Below, piece by piece: positions 25,121-33,085 of a DNA stretch of 33,809 nt (position 1 is its first letter; the number at the start of each line of letters is the position of its first letter). Source of the DNA: JABMMZ01 sp964600345 (GTDB lineage: Bacteria > Bacteroidota > Bacteroidia > NS11-12g > UBA955); contig CAZRKA010000011.1 in the NCBI GenBank assembly GCA_964600345.1, positions 1 to 33,809 on the forward strand, read 5' to 3'. The notes below the pieces were generated by a model. The model was given only the letters and a program-made list of their open reading frames with translations. It did not search any database and was not told the DNA's origin. The position numbers and the translations under genes are program-made.

Positions 25121-25772
25121 TTATTATACAGGTAAAAAAATCGTCATAAGTGCAGGTCCTACATACGAAAAGATAGATCCTGTGCGTTTCATCGGAAATT
25201 ATTCAACAGGAAAAATGGGATACGCTATAGCAGAAGCACTGGCAGAGGCAGGGGCAGAAGTGCATCTGGTATCCGGTCCTGTTAACATTCAAACAGTCAA
25301 TCCTGATATTAAAGTTTATCAGGTAGAATCGGCCCTCGAAATGTATAATGCCTGTACCGGATTATTTCCAAACTGCGATATAGCCATCATGTCGGCCGCA
25401 GTTGCTGATTACCGGCCTGAGCATACTGAGAGCACTAAAATAAAAAAAACATCATCCGAACTGACATTAAAACTCGTTAAGAATCCGGATATCCTTCACA
25501 GTCTCGGTCATATGAAAAAGGAAAATCAACTCGTTGTTGGTTTTGCACTGGAAACAAATAACGAAATTGAAAATGCACGGGAAAAACTGATCCGCAAAAA
25601 TGCCGATGCAATTGTACTCAATTCGCTGAATGATACCGGCGCAGGTTTCAAACATGAGACCAATAAAATTAGTATTATTTTGAGGAAAGGTATTATTTTT
25701 GAATACCCATTAAAAGACAAGAACCTTGTTGCTAAAGATATCATTACATGTATTTCGGAAAATTTAAAATAG
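25110..25772 (+). CDS. coaB: Phosphopantothenoylcysteine synthetase part (CoaB) of a split coaBC
   Basis: 220 aa. It couples phosphopantothenate and cysteine. Motifs are the 'ISAGPTYEKIDPVRFIGNYSTGKMG' region (starting near residue 13), SAAVADYRP, VGFALET and 'LIRKNADAIVLNS'. The only upstream start in frame is TTG 25110, overlapping coaC by 11 bp; there is no ATG before the conserved N-terminal motif. If one T is removed from the TTTT run at 25108-25111, coaC reads straight into this frame as '...FLSRDLYADYYTGKK...', a linker of normal length. Either an indel or a real split gene. It overlaps the DUF4835 gene by 25 bp. Confidence 0.82.
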   Translation: MYADYYTGKKIVISAGPTYEKIDPVRFIGNYSTGKMGYAIAEALAEAGAEVHLVSGPVNIQTVNPDIKVYQVESALEMYNACTGLFPNCDIAIMSAAVADYRPEHTESTKIKKTSSELTLKLVKNPDILHSLGHMKKENQLVVGFALETNNEIENAREKLIRKNADAIVLNSLNDTGAGFKHETNKISIILRKGIIFEYPLKDKNLVAKDIITCISENLK

Positions 25773-26659
25773 TTGCTTTATTCGTTTTTTCGCTGCTGCT
25801 TAACATCAAACTAAATGCTCAGGATGTTGAGGCAAAGGTTACAGTAATTCATCCCAAGGTACAAATTACAAACACCCAGATATTCAAATCGCTGGAATCT
25901 TCTATCTCTCAATTTATAAATCAGAGACTATGGTGCAGCGACAAACTCACAACTGTAGAGCAATTCAAGATTACCATGCTGATTGACATTACAGCTTATG
26001 AACTGAATTCAAATGATTTTCAGGGAACAATTCAGATCCAGGCTACACGGCCGGTTTTCGGGAGCACATACAATTCTGTCATATTTAACCAGCTCGATCT
26101 GGATTTCAATTTTCAGTACCAGGAATTTCAGGCTATGGAATTTCAGCAAAATGCCAATGTATACAACCTTACCGGAATGCTCGCCTTTTATGTCAATGTT
26201 GTATTGGGTATTAACTACGACACCTATTCGTCTGAAGCCGGCACACCTTATTACCTTAAGGCGCGTGAAATTCTGAATGCAAGCCAGAGTATGTCGGGCT
26301 GGAGACCGAATGACGGACAGAGTCTTAAAAACAGATTCTATCTGATAGACAATCTGACAAACGACCGTTATCTCGCAGTAAGAAAGAGTTTGTATACATA
26401 CCACCTCAATGGGCTCGACGTCATGCACAAGGATGTAGCTAAGGGCAGAGATGAAGTTTTCAAATCGCTGGAAAATTTTCAGGAATTAACCAGAGTATTT
26501 CCTAATTCCATGCTTGTTAAAGTGTTTTTTAATGCCAAGTATAAGGAGTTGATTGAGATTTTCAAAGGAGCCCCCAGCGCAGAACAAACAAAAGCCATTG
26601 AATTGCTCTCTCGCATGGATCCGGCCAACAAATCATTCTACGATCAAATTAAAACCTGA
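25748..26659 (+). CDS. DUF4835 family exported protein (PorD-like)
   Basis: 303 aa. The signal peptide (MYFGKFKIVALFVFSLLLNIKLNAQ) is cleaved near Ala24-Gln25. The body contains the family landmarks 'FKITMLIDITAYELNSNDFQGTIQIQATRPVFGSTYNS' and 'LNLDFNFQYQ'-type segments, and 'LAFYVNVVLGINYDTYS'. DUF4835 proteins sit after coaBC throughout Bacteroidota, and some databases call them T9SS protein PorD; I hold that name as unproven here. The start overlaps the coaB end by 25 bp in another frame, and the stop shares a base with the aroB start (TGATG). Confidence 0.9.
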   Translation: MYFGKFKIVALFVFSLLLNIKLNAQDVEAKVTVIHPKVQITNTQIFKSLESSISQFINQRLWCSDKLTTVEQFKITMLIDITAYELNSNDFQGTIQIQATRPVFGSTYNSVIFNQLDLDFNFQYQEFQAMEFQQNANVYNLTGMLAFYVNVVLGINYDTYSSEAGTPYYLKAREILNASQSMSGWRPNDGQSLKNRFYLIDNLTNDRYLAVRKSLYTYHLNGLDVMHKDVAKGRDEVFKSLENFQELTRVFPNSMLVKVFFNAKYKELIEIFKGAPSAEQTKAIELLSRMDPANKSFYDQIKT

Positions 26660-27675
26660 TGGAAAAGCCAATTTTGGTTTTTACAGATTCCATCAGCACA
26701 ACTCTAAAATCTTACTGTTCTGAAAACAGTATCAGCAACGCGATTATCCTTTGCGATAGCAATACAAAAAGACACTGTCTGCCTTTGCTTGGTGTTACCG
26801 GATTTAAAACAATTGTAATTGAAGCCGGTGAGAATTCGAAAAATCTGAGTGGATTCGAAAAAATCATTAATGAGCTTATTGCTTTAGGGGCAGGCAGGGA
26901 AACACGCCTTATAAATCTTGGCGGCGGAATGATCAGTGATATCGGGGGTTTTGCAGCTTCGGTATATAAGAGGGGAATTCCCTTTATCAATATTCCCACA
27001 ACACTCCTGGCAATGACCGATGCCGCACATGGTGGAAAAACAGGGATAGACCATGCCGGACTAAAGAATTACATCGGCAGTTTTACTAACCCTGAAGCAG
27101 TCTTTGTATCAGAAGAATTTCTGCTGACTTTACCCGAAGATGAAATAAAAAGCGCATGGGCTGAGATTATTAAAATTGCAGCTATAGCATCTGAACCCCT
27201 TTTCGAAATGATAGAGAATAACGCCGGCAGATCAGATATCATAAAAAAGGCGGCAAGGCTTAAGCTGGATATAGTATTCGGTGATTTCAGAGACGATGGC
27301 AAACGCCAGCTGCTCAATTTCGGACACACCATTGGCCATGCTTACGAATCATTTAAATTAAACAAGGGACATCCGGTACTTCACGGTTACGCCGTTGCCT
27401 GCGGGATGCTGCTGGAGCTTAAAATAGCTGTTAAACTGGGTTTACTTAAACTATCTGAATGCAGCAGGATTGAAAAACAGTTAATGAGCTATGTAAATCC
27501 GGCCGAAATAATAGATTCTGAATTTGATTCTCTCTTTGAATATTTAGCTGCCGACAAGAAAAATAAGGGTAATGAGCTGACTTTTTCTCTTCCGCTTAAA
27601 ACAGGTGAAGGACGATTCGGTATAAAACTGGAAGCGGGGCACTTAAAGAATTGGAAAAATAAGGGATTTATTTAA
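26659..27675 (+). CDS. aroB: 3-dehydroquinate synthase
   Basis: 338 aa, at the short end for the family. It converts DAHP to 3-dehydroquinate (shikimate pathway) with NAD+ and a metal ion. Motifs are NLGGGMISDIGGFAA, RGIPFINIPTTLL, GGKTGI and LNFGHTIGHAYE. The likely metal ligands are Glu169 (AEIIK), His223 (GHTIG) and His242 (LHGYAV). The usual 'DSSVGGKTGIN' loop reads DAAHGGKTGID, so the protein is somewhat divergent; related sugar-phosphate cyclases share the fold, but dehydroquinate synthase fits best. It starts on the last base of the DUF4835 stop, a tight coupling. In many relatives recN sits here instead. Confidence 0.9.
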   Translation: MEKPILVFTDSISTTLKSYCSENSISNAIILCDSNTKRHCLPLLGVTGFKTIVIEAGENSKNLSGFEKIINELIALGAGRETRLINLGGGMISDIGGFAASVYKRGIPFINIPTTLLAMTDAAHGGKTGIDHAGLKNYIGSFTNPEAVFVSEEFLLTLPEDEIKSAWAEIIKIAAIASEPLFEMIENNAGRSDIIKKAARLKLDIVFGDFRDDGKRQLLNFGHTIGHAYESFKLNKGHPVLHGYAVACGMLLELKIAVKLGLLKLSECSRIEKQLMSYVNPAEIIDSEFDSLFEYLAADKKNKGNELTFSLPLKTGEGRFGIKLEAGHLKNWKNKGFI

Positions 27676-27707
27676 AAAACATCTTTAATTTGCACACTCA
27701 AAAATGT

Positions 27708-29270
27708 ATGAGTACGCAATCTCAGAAATATATGAACAAGCGAGAAATACTGGAGCATAAACGCAGGGAGTCCTTGCTCGGCGGCGGCGAAGAACGCATT
27801 AAGTCACAGCACGCAAAAGGCAAATTGACAGCAAGGGAAAGAATTCATTTTTTACTCGACGAAAACAGTTTTGTTGAAATTGGTGCTTTCGTTACTCACC
27901 GCAGCAACGATTTTGGTATGCAAAAACAGAAGTTTGCCGGAGATGGTGTCGTTACCGGATACGGTAATATCAGCGGACGTCTGGTTTATGTTTTCTCTCA
28001 GGATTTCACGGTTTTTGGAGGTTCACTTAGCGAAACCCATGCAGAGAAAATCTGCAAGATTATGGATCTTGCATTGCAGAATGGGGCACCGGTTATCGGA
28101 CTCAACGACAGCGGCGGGGCAAGAATTCAGGAGGGTGTTGTATCTCTTGGTGGATACGCCGATATTTTTTACAGAAATACCATCGCCAGTGGTGTAATCC
28201 CTCAGATTTCTGCAATTATGGGACCTTGTGCCGGTGGTGCAGTTTATTCACCTGCCATCACAGATTTTATCGGGATGGTTGAAAATACAAGTTACATGTT
28301 TGTTACCGGTCCGAATGTTGTGAAAACTGTAACCAACGAAGAAGTAAGCAGCGAACAACTAGGTGGTGCATCTGTTCATTCGGGCAAATCTGGTGTTGCA
28401 CACTTTTCGTTTGCCAACGAAATAGATTGTCTTAGCAACCTCAAAAAACTATTGAGCTACATTCCTCAGAACTGTGAGGAGAAAACACCTGCTGTGCCTT
28501 ATCAAACTTCTAACGAAATAAGGGAACAGCTTAAATCGATTATTCCGGAAAACGCAAACCAACCTTATGATATGCGCGAAGTAATCGAAGGGCTGGTTGA
28601 TGAAGAGAGTTTTTTTGAAGTACACAGGAATTTTGCAGAGAACATACTTGTTGGTTTTGCAAGACTTGCAGGTCGAAGCATTGGTATAGTTGCCAATAAT
28701 CCGGCATCACTCGCAGGCGTACTGGATGTGCATTCTTCAACTAAAGGAGCCCGATTTGTGAGATTTTGCGATGCATTCAATATTCCCCTGCTGGTACTGG
28801 AAGATGTTCCGGGATTTTTGCCCGGTACCGATCAGGAGTGGAACGCCATTATCACCAACGGGGCCAAATTACTTTATGCGTTTAGCGAGGCAACAGTGCC
28901 CAGAATTACGGTTATAACCCGTAAGGCATACGGCGGCGCATACGATGTGATGAACAGCAAACATATCGGCGCAGATATGAATTTTGCATGGCCTAGTGCC
29001 GAAATCGCAGTAATGGGTGCCAAGGGCGCTGCCGAAATTATTTTCAAGAAAGAAATCAGTTCTGCTGCAGATCCGGATGCAGCCTGGAAAGAAAAGGAAG
29101 CCGAATACGCCGAGATATTTGCAAATCCATACAGGGCAGCCGAACGCGGATTCATCGATGATGTAATTAACCCTGAAGAAACCCGTGCCAAACTTATTTC
29201 TGCTTTCGCCATGCTGGAGAATAAAGTTAAAAACCTTCCGAGAAAAAAACACGGAAATATTCCGCTTTAA
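27708..29270 (+). CDS. pccB: Acyl-CoA carboxylase carboxyltransferase subunit, propionyl-CoA type
   Basis: 520 aa from ATG 27708 (a further in-frame ATG at 27732 is possible, and a TTG at 27690 is probably part of a promoter-like TTAATTTG). It transfers carboxyl from biotin to an acyl-CoA. Features are the 'KGKLTARERI' start, the oxyanion-hole glycines in 'GLNDSGGARIQEGV' and 'GPCAGGAVYSPA', and the second half with 'PGFLPGTDQEW' and 'AYGGAYDVMNSKH'. The Asp in GGAYDVM is, from memory, the residue that favours propionyl-CoA over acetyl-CoA. The biotin carboxylase and carrier subunits are not in the window. 32 nt after aroB, 11 nt before the glycosyltransferase. Confidence 0.93.
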   Translation: MSTQSQKYMNKREILEHKRRESLLGGGEERIKSQHAKGKLTARERIHFLLDENSFVEIGAFVTHRSNDFGMQKQKFAGDGVVTGYGNISGRLVYVFSQDFTVFGGSLSETHAEKICKIMDLALQNGAPVIGLNDSGGARIQEGVVSLGGYADIFYRNTIASGVIPQISAIMGPCAGGAVYSPAITDFIGMVENTSYMFVTGPNVVKTVTNEEVSSEQLGGASVHSGKSGVAHFSFANEIDCLSNLKKLLSYIPQNCEEKTPAVPYQTSNEIREQLKSIIPENANQPYDMREVIEGLVDEESFFEVHRNFAENILVGFARLAGRSIGIVANNPASLAGVLDVHSSTKGARFVRFCDAFNIPLLVLEDVPGFLPGTDQEWNAIITNGAKLLYAFSEATVPRITVITRKAYGGAYDVMNSKHIGADMNFAWPSAEIAVMGAKGAAEIIFKKEISSAADPDAAWKEKEAEYAEIFANPYRAAERGFIDDVINPEETRAKLISAFAMLENKVKNLPRKKHGNIPL

Positions 29271-29281
29271 GAACTTAAAGA

Positions 29282-30217
29282 ATGAAACTGATTTCAATTG
29301 TCGTCCCTTGCTACAACGAGCAGGCTGTATTTCCTGAGACTCTAAAACGACTAACAGATACGTTTAAATCTCTGGATGAATCGAAATACAGTTACGAATT
29401 GATATTTGTCAATGATGGCAGTAAAGACAATACACTTGATCAGATAAAAGATGCTGTGGCTTCAGACAAGCACATCAAAGGCATTAATTTTTCAAGAAAT
29501 TTCGGTCACCAGATTGCTATCACGGCAGGACTAGATTTATGCAAGGGAGATGCGGCTGTGGTTATTGATGCCGACCTGCAGGATCCTCCTTCTGTTATAT
29601 TGGAGATGATAAAGAAATGGGAAGAGGGTTTTGATGTCATCTATGGAATGCGCCGGGAACGCGCAGGTGAAAGCGCATTCAAGCTCATAACTGCCAAATG
29701 GTTTTACCGTTTCATTAATAAACTGAGCGATGTCGATATACCACTGGATACCGGCGATTTCAGACTCATGGACCGAAAGGCATTGGACCAGTTTTTAAGT
29801 ATGCGCGAAACATACCGTTTCGTTAGGGGAATGGTTGCCTGGATAGGATTCAAACAAACTTTTATAGAATACGACAGGGAAAGCAGATTTGCCGGCTCTA
29901 CTAAATATCCGCTCAAGAAAATGATCAGACTGGCAAGCGATGCCATACTTTCATTCTCGAATACACCACTGAAAATTGCAACTTTTGTTGGTTTTATAAC
30001 TTCTATAGTAGCCTTTGTAGGAATTGTGTATTCGCTTTACATGCGTTTATTTACAGACAATTTTGTTGAAGGCTGGACCTTGCTGATGATATCTGTATTG
30101 CTGATAGGCGGAATTATTTTGCTTGTCCTCGGTATTATTGGCGAATATGTGGGGCGTATATATGGTGAAATTAAACAAAGACCACTGTATATCATCCGCG
30201 ATAAAATTGGATTTTAA
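29282..30217 (+). CDS. Polyprenyl-phosphate glycosyltransferase, GT2, GtrB/ArnC-like
   Basis: 311 aa. The GT-A domain carries VVPCYNE (7-13), VNDGS (43-47) and the metal-binding DAD at 96-98 in DADLQDPP. Two C-terminal membrane helices at about 229-252 and 265-290 anchor it. This layout is that of GtrB/ArnC/DPM1 enzymes, which move a sugar from a nucleotide donor to undecaprenyl phosphate at the inner membrane. The sugar is not predictable. It lies 57 nt before a FAD-dependent oxidoreductase gene, a pairing seen in surface-glycan loci; no flippase (GtrA) or acceptor transferase is in the window. Confidence 0.9.
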   Translation: MKLISIVVPCYNEQAVFPETLKRLTDTFKSLDESKYSYELIFVNDGSKDNTLDQIKDAVASDKHIKGINFSRNFGHQIAITAGLDLCKGDAAVVIDADLQDPPSVILEMIKKWEEGFDVIYGMRRERAGESAFKLITAKWFYRFINKLSDVDIPLDTGDFRLMDRKALDQFLSMRETYRFVRGMVAWIGFKQTFIEYDRESRFAGSTKYPLKKMIRLASDAILSFSNTPLKIATFVGFITSIVAFVGIVYSLYMRLFTDNFVEGWTLLMISVLLIGGIILLVLGIIGEYVGRIYGEIKQRPLYIIRDKIGF

Positions 30218-30274
30218 ACGGCAAGCCTCTGATAGAAATGGTAATTCTGTCCTTTTGTGGTATTTTCGCGCCGA

Positions 30275-31582
30275 ATGTCTAAACCATCCATAAACATCAT
30301 CGGCGCCGGATTTACCGGACTCAGTCTGGGGTATTATTTAGCAAAGGCCGGCTGGCTGGTTAATATTTACGAAAAAGATTCTGAACCGGGAGGTCTGGCA
30401 GGTTCTTTTAAAGTTGAAGGAGAAAACCTGGAGAAATTCTACCACCATTGGTTTACCAACGACAGGCATATTATGGATCTTATCAGCGAGCTGAATTGTG
30501 AAGATAAGATAGTAATAAGACCAACCCGCACAGGAATGTATTATTCAAACAATTTTTTCAAACTCAGTTCACCGCTGGATTTGCTTAAGTTTACTCCGAT
30601 CAATCTCATCAGCAGAATTAGACTTGGATTTGTTGTGCTGGCGGTGAGAATGGTAAAAGACTGGAAAAAACTGGAGTCTGTCAGTGCTAAAGACTGGCTG
30701 ACACGCATTTGTGGCAAGCAAGGATATAAAGTGGTTTGGGAGCCTCTGCTTAAAGGAAAATTTGGCAGATATGCCGAAGATGTTTCAGCAGTCTGGTTCT
30801 GGAACAAGCTAAAGCTGAGAGGCGGCAGCAGGGGTGAAAAGGGCAAGGAAAATCTGGCTTATTACAGAGGTGGATTTGCTTCTCTTGCCGAATCTGTTGC
30901 AGAGAGTATATTGTCTTTTGGAGGTAAAATTGAATACAATTGCGAGATAGTCAGGGTGAATGAAAATGGCAGTCTTTTAACTGTCAATGGCGAAATTCAG
31001 GCAGCAGACCGTACGGTGCTCACCTCGCCACTGCCTGTTAGCAGAAAGTTGCTGGAAGCTTCAGTTAAACCGGAATATGCAGAGTCCTTAAGCCGGATTC
31101 AGTATATTGGAAATGTCTGTCTGACGCTGGAACTCAAGCGAAGTCTCAGTGAAATTTACTGGTTGAATGTTAACGATCCCGGTTTTCCTTTTGTTGGTAT
31201 CATTGAACACACCAATTTCGAACCGGTATCGACTTATAAAGGAAGGCATATTGTTTATTTGTCAAAATACCTGCCCACCGACGAAAAGCTATATAACATG
31301 AGCAGCGAAGAGTTCTTTAATTATGCTCTGCCATTTATACAAAAGATGTTTCCTGAGTTTAAGCGCGACTGGGTTCTGGATTATCACGTCTGGAAAGAGC
31401 CGTATTCGCAGCCACTGGTAACAAAACATTACAGCAAAATAATTCCGCAGTTCGAAACACCTTTAAATGGTGTATATATCAATACAATGGCTCAGATATA
31501 TCCCGAAGACAGGGGTACCAATTATGCTGTACGGGAAGGAAAGATTATGGCACAAAAGTTCATATCCGAATTTAAATCGTAA
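30275..31582 (+). CDS. FAD-dependent oxidoreductase, amine-oxidase/protoporphyrinogen-oxidase-like
   Basis: 435 aa from ATG 30275; a GTG at 30257 lies before a promoter-like TATTTTCG. The N-terminal Rossmann motif GAGFTGLS (10-17) and 'YEKDSEPGGLAGSF' bind FAD. 'TSPLPVSRKLLEAS' and the C-terminal 'GVYINTMAQIYPEDRGTNYAVREGKIMA' are typical of the COG1232 group. True protoporphyrinogen oxidase is unlikely given the neighbour; members beside GtrB-like transferases are presumed to act on lipid-linked sugars or similar glycan intermediates, but the reaction is unproven. Confidence 0.85.
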   Translation: MSKPSINIIGAGFTGLSLGYYLAKAGWLVNIYEKDSEPGGLAGSFKVEGENLEKFYHHWFTNDRHIMDLISELNCEDKIVIRPTRTGMYYSNNFFKLSSPLDLLKFTPINLISRIRLGFVVLAVRMVKDWKKLESVSAKDWLTRICGKQGYKVVWEPLLKGKFGRYAEDVSAVWFWNKLKLRGGSRGEKGKENLAYYRGGFASLAESVAESILSFGGKIEYNCEIVRVNENGSLLTVNGEIQAADRTVLTSPLPVSRKLLEASVKPEYAESLSRIQYIGNVCLTLELKRSLSEIYWLNVNDPGFPFVGIIEHTNFEPVSTYKGRHIVYLSKYLPTDEKLYNMSSEEFFNYALPFIQKMFPEFKRDWVLDYHVWKEPYSQPLVTKHYSKIIPQFETPLNGVYINTMAQIYPEDRGTNYAVREGKIMAQKFISEFKS

Positions 31583-31583
31583 G

Positions 31584-31645
31584 CCAATTCTGAAATAATC
31601 TTAACTGAGTATTTTTACTTGTCCATTATTTCAGAAGTAAATTGG
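31584..31645 (+). terminator. Long inverted repeat after the oxidoreductase gene
   Basis: TTCTGAAATAAT (31588-31599) and ATTATTTCAGAA (31625-31636) are perfect complements with a 25-nt loop. CCAATT (31584-31589) can add pairs with AATTGG (31640-31645) across a 3-nt bulge. The position 1 nt past the stop codon suggests transcript-end structure, but no T-run follows. Confidence 0.35.
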
Positions 31646-31711
31646 ACAGTGCACAAAGCCGCATTAACAGTGGAAAAATTCTTTAATTATTATTCCGGAT
31701 GATGCAGATGC

Positions 31712-31745
31712 TTGTTATAACAAAGGTTTATGCACAGAATCTGTG
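31712..31745. promoter_or_regulatory. Adjacent palindromes, possible operator
   Basis: TTGTTATAACAA (31712-31723) is a perfect 12-bp palindrome; CACAGA-a-TCTGTG (31733-31745) is a perfect 6-1-6 dyad. Their centres are about two helical turns apart (21-22 bp). They lie 120-155 bp upstream of the 38-codon ORF. Confidence 0.3.
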
Positions 31746-31867
31746 TCTAAACGAATGTCATGAATTATCCATATTTTAAATAAAATTGAAACTTCATGAA
31801 ACGTTTTAAGAATTTTTGCGTCTAATTATATAAAAAGGCACAATAATTGATTTCGTTATAGTGTTAA

Positions 31868-31984
31868 ATGAATACAATGAGCACCGAAAAAAAATATCCT
31901 AAAGTGCGTAGCCGTAAAAAAGGTATGGAGAAACCCATACGTAAAAACGGTGATGGGATAAAGCAAGGTCCTGCCGGCGTTTAA
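31868..31984 (+). CDS. Candidate small basic protein, 38 codons
   Basis: An ATG frame giving MNTMSTEKKYPKVRSRKKG... and ending ...QGPAGV, very rich in Lys and Arg (12 of 38) with no hydrophobic segment. A second ATG at 31877 would shorten it by three residues. It ends 3 nt before the convergent prfA stop. The charged composition hints at nucleic-acid or ribosome contact, but I recognise no family, and such a short frame could arise by chance. Confidence 0.4.
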   Translation: MNTMSTEKKYPKVRSRKKGMEKPIRKNGDGIKQGPAGV

Positions 31985-31987
31985 TTA

Positions 31988-33061
31988 TTAGACGACGCTG
32001 CCTTCCTGCATTCTGTCTGCATTCTCGGCGACTTTAAGAGCGTCTGTCATTCCCTGTATTTCCCCGTTCAAGAAACTGTCAAGCGAATAAATAGTCATAT
32101 TTATACGGTGATCTGTTACCCGGCTTTGAGGAAAGTTATATGTCCTGATCTTGGCACTTCTGTCTCCGCTTGATACCAGAGTTTTCCTGGTACTGGCTAT
32201 TTTAGAATTGTGTTCTTCAAGAGCTTTTTCGTAGAGTTTGGTTCTTAACATTTGCATCGCTCTTTCTCTGTTGCCCAGCTGAGAGCGCTCTACCTGGCAT
32301 ACCACCACTATCCCTGAAGGTTTATGCGTTAACTGTACCTTGGTTTCCACCTTGTTTACGTTTTGTCCGCCTGCGCCGCCGCTCCTGCTCGTCTGCATTT
32401 CAATATCGGCCGGGTTTATCTGAACATCAACTTCTTCAGCCTCGGGCAAAACAGCAACAGTAGCAGCAGATGTATGTACACGTCCCTGACTTTCAGTTTT
32501 TGGTACCCTTTGCACCCTGTGTACTCCACTTTCGTATTTCAGGTCGCCATACACATTATTGCCGCTCACTTCCAGAATTACTTCCTTGTAACCTCCCGCC
32601 GTTCCTTCATTCTCGTCGAGTACTTCAACCTTCCATCCGCGGTTTTCGCAGTAACGCATATACATCTTCATCAGATCGCCGGCAAACAAACTGGCTTCAT
32701 CACCACCGGTGCCTGCTCTGATTTCTATGATGGCATTTTTTGCATCTTCGGGATCTTTTGGGATCAGTAGTAAACGGAGTTTATCTTCCAGCGGTGCAAT
32801 TCTGGCTTCCATCTCTTCTGCTTCCATCCTTGCCATCTCTTTAAGTTCACTGTCTTTTTCGTTGGCCAGCATGTCTTTAGCCTGCCTGTAATAGTTAAGA
32901 ACATTGCGGTATTCGTGAAAGGTTTCAACTACTTCTTTTAGGTCGCTGTATTCTTTGTTGAGTTGAGTAAAACGCTTCATGTCCTGCATGGTTTCCGCAT
33001 TGCTCAACAAGAGTTCTACCTCCCTGAAACGGGCTTCAATGGCTTCAAATTTATCTAACAT
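31988..33061 (-). CDS. prfA: Peptide chain release factor 1
   Basis: 357 aa, full length. It recognises UAA and UAG stop codons and triggers peptide release. The stop-codon-reading tripeptide is Pro187-Lys-Thr189 (in RVPKTESQGRVH; PxT marks RF1 rather than RF2), and the universal GGQ is at 231-233 in SGGAGGQNVNK. The start at ATG 33061 gives the usual 'LDKFEAIEARFREVE' coiled-coil N-terminus. It follows a propeller-protein gene by 24 nt on the same strand and has its own promoter-like element inside that gene's 3' end. Confidence 0.97.
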   Translation of the reverse strand: MLDKFEAIEARFREVELLLSNAETMQDMKRFTQLNKEYSDLKEVVETFHEYRNVLNYYRQAKDMLANEKDSELKEMARMEAEEMEARIAPLEDKLRLLLIPKDPEDAKNAIIEIRAGTGGDEASLFAGDLMKMYMRYCENRGWKVEVLDENEGTAGGYKEVILEVSGNNVYGDLKYESGVHRVQRVPKTESQGRVHTSAATVAVLPEAEEVDVQINPADIEMQTSRSGGAGGQNVNKVETKVQLTHKPSGIVVVCQVERSQLGNRERAMQMLRTKLYEKALEEHNSKIASTRKTLVSSGDRSAKIRTYNFPQSRVTDHRINMTIYSLDSFLNGEIQGMTDALKVAENADRMQEGSVV

Positions 33062-33085
33062 CGGATTAGGTTTCCGGAATTATGT

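Larger units (their letters stand above)
31583..31867. other. 285-bp intergenic region with several dyads
   Basis: No gene is seen. It holds a 12-bp inverted repeat at 31588-31636 just after the oxidoreductase stop, a 12-bp palindrome at 31712-31723 and a 6-1-6 dyad at 31733-31745 that overlaps a DnaA-box-like TTATGCACA (31728-31736). Confidence 0.45.

Noticed and set aside
24572..25772. Programmed ribosomal frameshifting in coaBC
   Set aside because: There is no canonical slippery heptamer with a downstream structure at the junction; TTTTG followed by an 11-bp overlap is explained more simply by an indel or a split gene. It stays only as a minor alternative.
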